DNA of 9,408 nt from Treponema sp. (GTDB lineage Bacteria; Spirochaetota; Spirochaetia; Treponematales; Breznakiellaceae): assembly GCA_031254385.1 (NCBI GenBank), contig JAIRUO010000113.1:1-9408 (forward strand). Direction: 5' to 3'. Both the position numbers and the translations under genes were made by a program. Positions 6,938-9,408 of this stretch are shown here, piece by piece (positions within the stretch are counted from its first letter, which is position 1; every line of letters starts with the position of its first letter). The notes below the pieces were generated by a model. That model was given only the letters and a program-made list of their open reading frames with translations, searched no databases and was not told the origin of the DNA.

Positions 6938-7147
6938 TCACACCTTGCAGGAATAACCTGCTTCCTCTATAGCTGCCCCTATTTCGCTAAGGCTTAGGCT
7001 GCCGGAATCATAAGCCAGGGTAACTGTCCCGGCTTTTAAGTCAACATTTATATCTTTGGCTGTCGAAAGACCGCCAACAGCATCAGCGACTGCCTTTTTG
7101 CAGTGCTCGCAGGCCATACCTTCAACCTTTAGCGTTACTTTTTCCAT
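6938..7147 (-). CDS. Heavy-metal-associated (HMA) domain protein, CopZ-like
   Basis: A 69-residue protein consisting of one ferredoxin-like HMA domain. The metal site GMACEHC has C13 and C16, and the usual closing strand element EEAGYSCKV is present; its additional C67 near the end is not part of the CxxC site. Such proteins carry Cu(I), or sometimes other soft metals, between a P-type ATPase and other partners in the cytoplasm. Length matches stand-alone CopZ or MerP-like chaperones. There is no signal peptide, which favours a CopZ-type over a periplasmic MerP-type role. GGAGGT five bases before the ATG supports the start. No metal ATPase or metal regulator is next to it in this window, so metal specificity is inferred from the family only. 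Confidence 0.9.
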   Translation of the reverse strand: MEKVTLKVEGMACEHCKKAVADAVGGLSTAKDINVDLKAGTVTLAYDSGSLSLSEIGAAIEEAGYSCKV

Positions 7148-7179
7148 AAAATACCTCCAAAAACCTGTATAAATGCACT

Positions 7180-7220
7180 ATTTTAACATATCGGTTTTTG
7201 AAGGTATATACCTTATAAGG
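7180..7220. promoter_or_regulatory. Divergent regulatory region with overlapping palindromes
   Basis: The 14-bp perfect palindrome AAGGTATATACCTT (7201-7214) overlaps the 10-bp perfect palindrome CCTTATAAGG (7211-7220). A minus-strand -10-like TAAAAT (7180-7185) lies 15 bases from the first palindrome, placing that palindrome over the -35 region of the metal-binding gene, where the -35 match is poor. This is the layout of an activator- or repressor-controlled promoter. The binding protein is unknown. Confidence 0.45.
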
Positions 7221-7229
7221 TTAGCCATT

Positions 7230-7235
7230 TATACT
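7230..7235 (+). promoter_or_regulatory. Possible -10 box of the P-loop gene (leaderless transcript?)
   Basis: TATACT lies five bases before the ATG at 7241, so a transcript from it would begin at or next to the start codon. This fits the absence of any Shine-Dalgarno sequence there. No good -35 box is present at 17 bases. The alternative TATAAG within 7214-7219 is about as good. Confidence 0.3.
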
Positions 7236-7240
7236 AAACT

Positions 7241-8098
7241 ATGTTCTTTGATTTCTTTTCTGTACTACAAAGGATCAAGGTATATGCTCTCATCGGCGGA
7301 AGCGGAACCGGAAAAAGCTTCCGGGCAAAGCTTGTGGCTCAAAAATATAGCATTGATTTGATCATTGACGACGGCCTCTTGATCCGCGACAATCGCATAC
7401 TGGCCGGACATTCGGCAAAGAAGGAAAAGACATTCATGGCCGCAGTCAAAGTCGCCCTGTTTGACGAAAAAGCCCACCGAGACGAAGTGGCTAAGAAGCT
7501 CCAGGGCGAAAAAACAAAAAAGATACTTATCCTGGGGACCTCCGAAAAAATGGTAAATAAAATTGCCGCAAGGCTCCAGCTTCCGCATCCGCATAAGTTC
7601 ATTAAGATAGAGGATATAGCAACCCAAGAGGAAATTGAAAAAGCCATACGTACCCGGCGCATTGAGGGCAAACATGTTATTCCTGTTCCTTCCATTGAAA
7701 TAAAGCGAAGCTATCCCCAGATCTTTTATAAAGCCATTAGCATTTTTAAGCAGAAGGCAAAGCTTCCCCTTCTCAGCCCGATTCCGCGTATGCACGAAAA
7801 ATCCGTAGTCAGGCCGGAGTACTCCAAACGCGGAAAGGTAGAGATTTCGGAAGCCGCACTAAGCCAGATGGTGATCCACTGCGCCGCAGAAAAAAAGCCG
7901 GAAATCAGGATAAAGAAAATAGTAGTCAGAGATGATGAAAGAGGTTACCGTCTGGTTATCACCATTAATGTGCCTTATACATCCCAATTAGGAGGTGATA
8001 TACATGACCTTCAGCAGTATATAATAGATAATATAGAACGGTATACCGGAATCCTGATTGAAGAAGTGAATATTGTAATTGATAAAATTATCGAATAA
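7241..8098 (+). CDS. P-loop NTPase-like protein with C-terminal Asp23/Gls24-like domain
   Basis: A 285-residue protein of unknown function. The N-terminal half has a Walker A motif GGSGTGKS (19-26), a hydrophobic strand ending in two acids LIIDD (40-44) that could serve as an acidic site, and a further strand KKILILGTSEKM (93-104). The segment 198-285 resembles Asp23/Gls24 proteins: it starts GKVEIS, has a strand YRLVITINVPY (236-246), and ends in YTGILIEEVNIVID (268-281), close to the family's closing pattern. In Bacillota Asp23-type proteins are membrane-associated envelope stress factors; whether that holds here is unknown. There is no signal peptide. The next gene follows without a gap, suggesting coupling. 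The ATG has no Shine-Dalgarno, but no other usable in-frame start precedes the P-loop. Confidence 0.75.
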   Translation: MFFDFFSVLQRIKVYALIGGSGTGKSFRAKLVAQKYSIDLIIDDGLLIRDNRILAGHSAKKEKTFMAAVKVALFDEKAHRDEVAKKLQGEKTKKILILGTSEKMVNKIAARLQLPHPHKFIKIEDIATQEEIEKAIRTRRIEGKHVIPVPSIEIKRSYPQIFYKAISIFKQKAKLPLLSPIPRMHEKSVVRPEYSKRGKVEISEAALSQMVIHCAAEKKPEIRIKKIVVRDDERGYRLVITINVPYTSQLGGDIHDLQQYIIDNIERYTGILIEEVNIVIDKIIE

Positions 8099-8100
8099 AT

Positions 8101-8104
8101 GGAG
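8101..8104 (+). promoter_or_regulatory. Ribosome-binding site that decides the start of the TPR gene
   Basis: GGAG lies nine bases before the ATG at 8114. The earlier in-frame ATG at 8099 touches the preceding stop codon and has no Shine-Dalgarno of its own. Starting at 8114 also gives a standard signal peptide beginning MKK, so 8114 is preferred. Confidence 0.65.
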
Positions 8105-8113
8105 AATGTAGAA

Positions 8114-9295
8114 ATGAAAAAGGTATGGACTTTGCTTATTTACGTGGCGCTTATTGCCGCTCTGACTATGCCTGTGGCAGCGCAGACGAACATTCTAAGA
8201 ACAGCCCACTATGAGCTTGTTGCGGAAGCGGGTGCGGAGAGCGCTCTCTCTTCGCTGGCCAATGAACTGGAACAGCGTTTTAATGTATACAACCAGCTTT
8301 TCCGTTTTGATGCGTCCTCGCTTCCGTCTGGCCTTAAGGTCAGGGTCTTTACGAATACTGCCACTTATGATGCTTATGTGCGCGACAGGATCGGAATCGT
8401 AAGCAGGGGGGCGGTATACCTTCATTATAATAATTATGATAGAAGAGAACTTGTTATACTGAAAGGAAGCCCCGAAGAAGCGGCAATGCTGGCCCATCAG
8501 AGCTTTATTCAGTTTCTAAGAGGATTTATACCAAACCCGCCAGCCTGGATGAGAGAAGGTTTTAGCATTTATTTTAACAGCCTAAAGTACGATCCCGAAG
8601 AACAGGCTTTGCTATATGAAGAAAACATGGCCTGGCTGGAAACAGTAAAAAGCCTGGGAAACAATCTCATTTATCCCAGGGATATCCTTATGGCAGATAA
8701 CGCTGTTTACGGTGGGGTGGCGGTAGATACATTCTCAAGGAATTTTCAGATCTGTTCCTGGGCATTTGTTTCCTTCCTTCTTTATAGCGGAAATCACTAC
8801 CGCACCTTGATAGAAAGCTTTATGCTTCTTTCTCCGCAAGGCAGCGCGGAAGAAAACGGCATGGCTGTAATGAACCGCTTCTCCCTATGGACGGACTTTA
8901 GCGCATTTAACAGGGAATATACCGCTTATATTGATTCGCGCAAAACATTTACCGAATTAATGGAAGACGGCCGCCGCTTTTACGACTTAGGCAATGCCAT
9001 GATGGCAGAACTCTCCTTCCTTGCAGCCCAGGATCAGCGACCCGCTCATTACGCGCCGTATTACTATCTGGGGCTTATTTATTACGAAGAAAAATTATAT
9101 GAAATGGCAGAAGAATACTATCGTTTAAGCCTTGAATGCGGCGCAGACGAAGCCCTTGTCTCTTATGCCCTTGGCATCAACGCCGCCTCCGCTGGCCGCA
9201 ATGATGACGCTATAGCCTGGCTTACCAGAGCCGCCACCGTTGACCCAGGACGTTATGGAACCAGGGCGGAGGATCTTATTCAGCGACTTAGGTAG
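8114..9295 (+). CDS. Exported peptidase-MA-like (gluzincin-fold) protein with TPRs, probably inactive
   Basis: A 393-residue protein with a signal peptide: MKK, a hydrophobic core, and a likely signal peptidase I cut after VAA (residue 23). No lipobox cysteine is present, so it is probably periplasmic or secreted. The middle resembles peptidase-MA-like gluzincins: a strand with AVYLHYN, then EAAMLAHQSFIQFLRG (122-137), then PPAWMREGFSIYF (142-154). The position of HExxH reads H128-Q-S-F-I132, so the catalytic Glu and second His are missing, while the third ligand candidate E148 in the EG motif remains. Two TPR-like repeats follow at about 312-345 and 346-379. A scaffolding or binding role is more likely than proteolysis. 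It probably shares a transcript with the preceding P-loop gene. Confidence 0.75.
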   Translation: MKKVWTLLIYVALIAALTMPVAAQTNILRTAHYELVAEAGAESALSSLANELEQRFNVYNQLFRFDASSLPSGLKVRVFTNTATYDAYVRDRIGIVSRGAVYLHYNNYDRRELVILKGSPEEAAMLAHQSFIQFLRGFIPNPPAWMREGFSIYFNSLKYDPEEQALLYEENMAWLETVKSLGNNLIYPRDILMADNAVYGGVAVDTFSRNFQICSWAFVSFLLYSGNHYRTLIESFMLLSPQGSAEENGMAVMNRFSLWTDFSAFNREYTAYIDSRKTFTELMEDGRRFYDLGNAMMAELSFLAAQDQRPAHYAPYYYLGLIYYEEKLYEMAEEYYRLSLECGADEALVSYALGINAASAGRNDDAIAWLTRAATVDPGRYGTRAEDLIQRLR

Positions 9296-9301
9296 GGGAA
9301 G

Positions 9302-9408
9302 AAGGGAGTGGGGAGTGGCTAGTGGGGAGTGGGGATCTTAATTCGAAGTATTGCGATACTTCCTTGTAGCACCTCAATAGTTCGAATAACTACCCTACTC
9401 CCTACTCC
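9302..9408. repeat. Nested inverted repeat with G-rich and C-rich arms, at window end
   Basis: The G-rich stretch starting at about 9304 (GGGAGTGGGGAGTGGCTAG) is complementary with a few mismatches to the C-rich 9390-9408. Inside, TTCGAAGTATTG (9343-9354) pairs with CAATAGTTCGAA (9375-9386) with one mismatch. A small perfect hairpin GAAGTAT-TGCG-ATACTTC (9345-9362) competes with that pairing. The G-rich arm has runs GGG, GGGG, GGGG, GGGG and could form a quadruplex. It begins just after the stop of the TPR gene and may end its transcript, but lacks a T-run. The element may continue past the window. Confidence 0.6.

Noticed and set aside
8099..8113. Start of the TPR gene at the ATG touching the preceding stop codon
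   Set aside because: No Shine-Dalgarno precedes it and it would add five residues with two acids before the MKK of the signal peptide; the ATG at 8114 has GGAG at a good distance.
8114..9295. Active zinc metallopeptidase
   Set aside because: The HExxH position reads HQSFI, so two of the residues needed for zinc binding and catalysis are missing.

Overview
The window looks like chromosomal DNA from a spirochete, most likely a Treponema-like organism. The grounds are a dCache-type chemoreceptor, a Rep/PcrA-type helicase, an exported protein with a peptidase-MA-like fold and TPRs, an HU-like/DUF4469 protein, and gene spacers packed with palindromes and C-rich repeats. This is inference from gene content and style; no rRNA or other taxonomic marker is present. 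Most genes have moderate GC, but the first gene is visibly AT-rich.

Layout. Positions 1-130 hold three back-to-back hairpins with no gene. An AT-rich SAM-dependent methyltransferase gene (175-996, minus) follows. It has its own near-consensus promoter and lies between 17-bp inverted repeats (145-161 and 1076-1092, one mismatch), so it resembles a transferred cassette. Next is a minus-strand HU-like/DUF4469 gene (1181-1894) with a clear terminator after it and a long, hairpin-rich leader before it (1895-2095). The 495-bp spacer up to the helicase also holds three and a half 23-bp tandem palindromic repeats (2184-2265) and a degenerate CCCTAR repeat tract (2311-2370), whose complement is a run of G-tracts.

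A complete UvrD/Rep-family helicase (2389-4458, plus) converges on a complete methyl-accepting chemotaxis protein (4634-6829, minus). The 175 bp between them carry a palindromic ATCCGTG repeat element. Upstream of the chemoreceptor is a stand-alone heavy-metal-associated (CopZ-like) protein (6938-7147, minus). It is divergent from a plus-strand pair: a P-loop protein whose C-terminus resembles Asp23/Gls24 (7241-8098), then an exported gluzincin-like protein with TPRs (8114-9295) whose HExxH site is degenerate. The stop of the first and a possible start of the second are directly adjacent, so they probably form one transcript. The window ends in a nested inverted repeat with G-rich and C-rich arms.

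How they relate. Only the last two genes look like a functional unit, and both are of unknown role: a cytoplasmic putative NTPase with an envelope-stress-type domain next to a secreted protein that has probably lost peptidase activity. The other genes appear to be independent units of DNA repair, chemotaxis, metal handling and nucleoid-type DNA binding, separated by repeat-bearing spacers.
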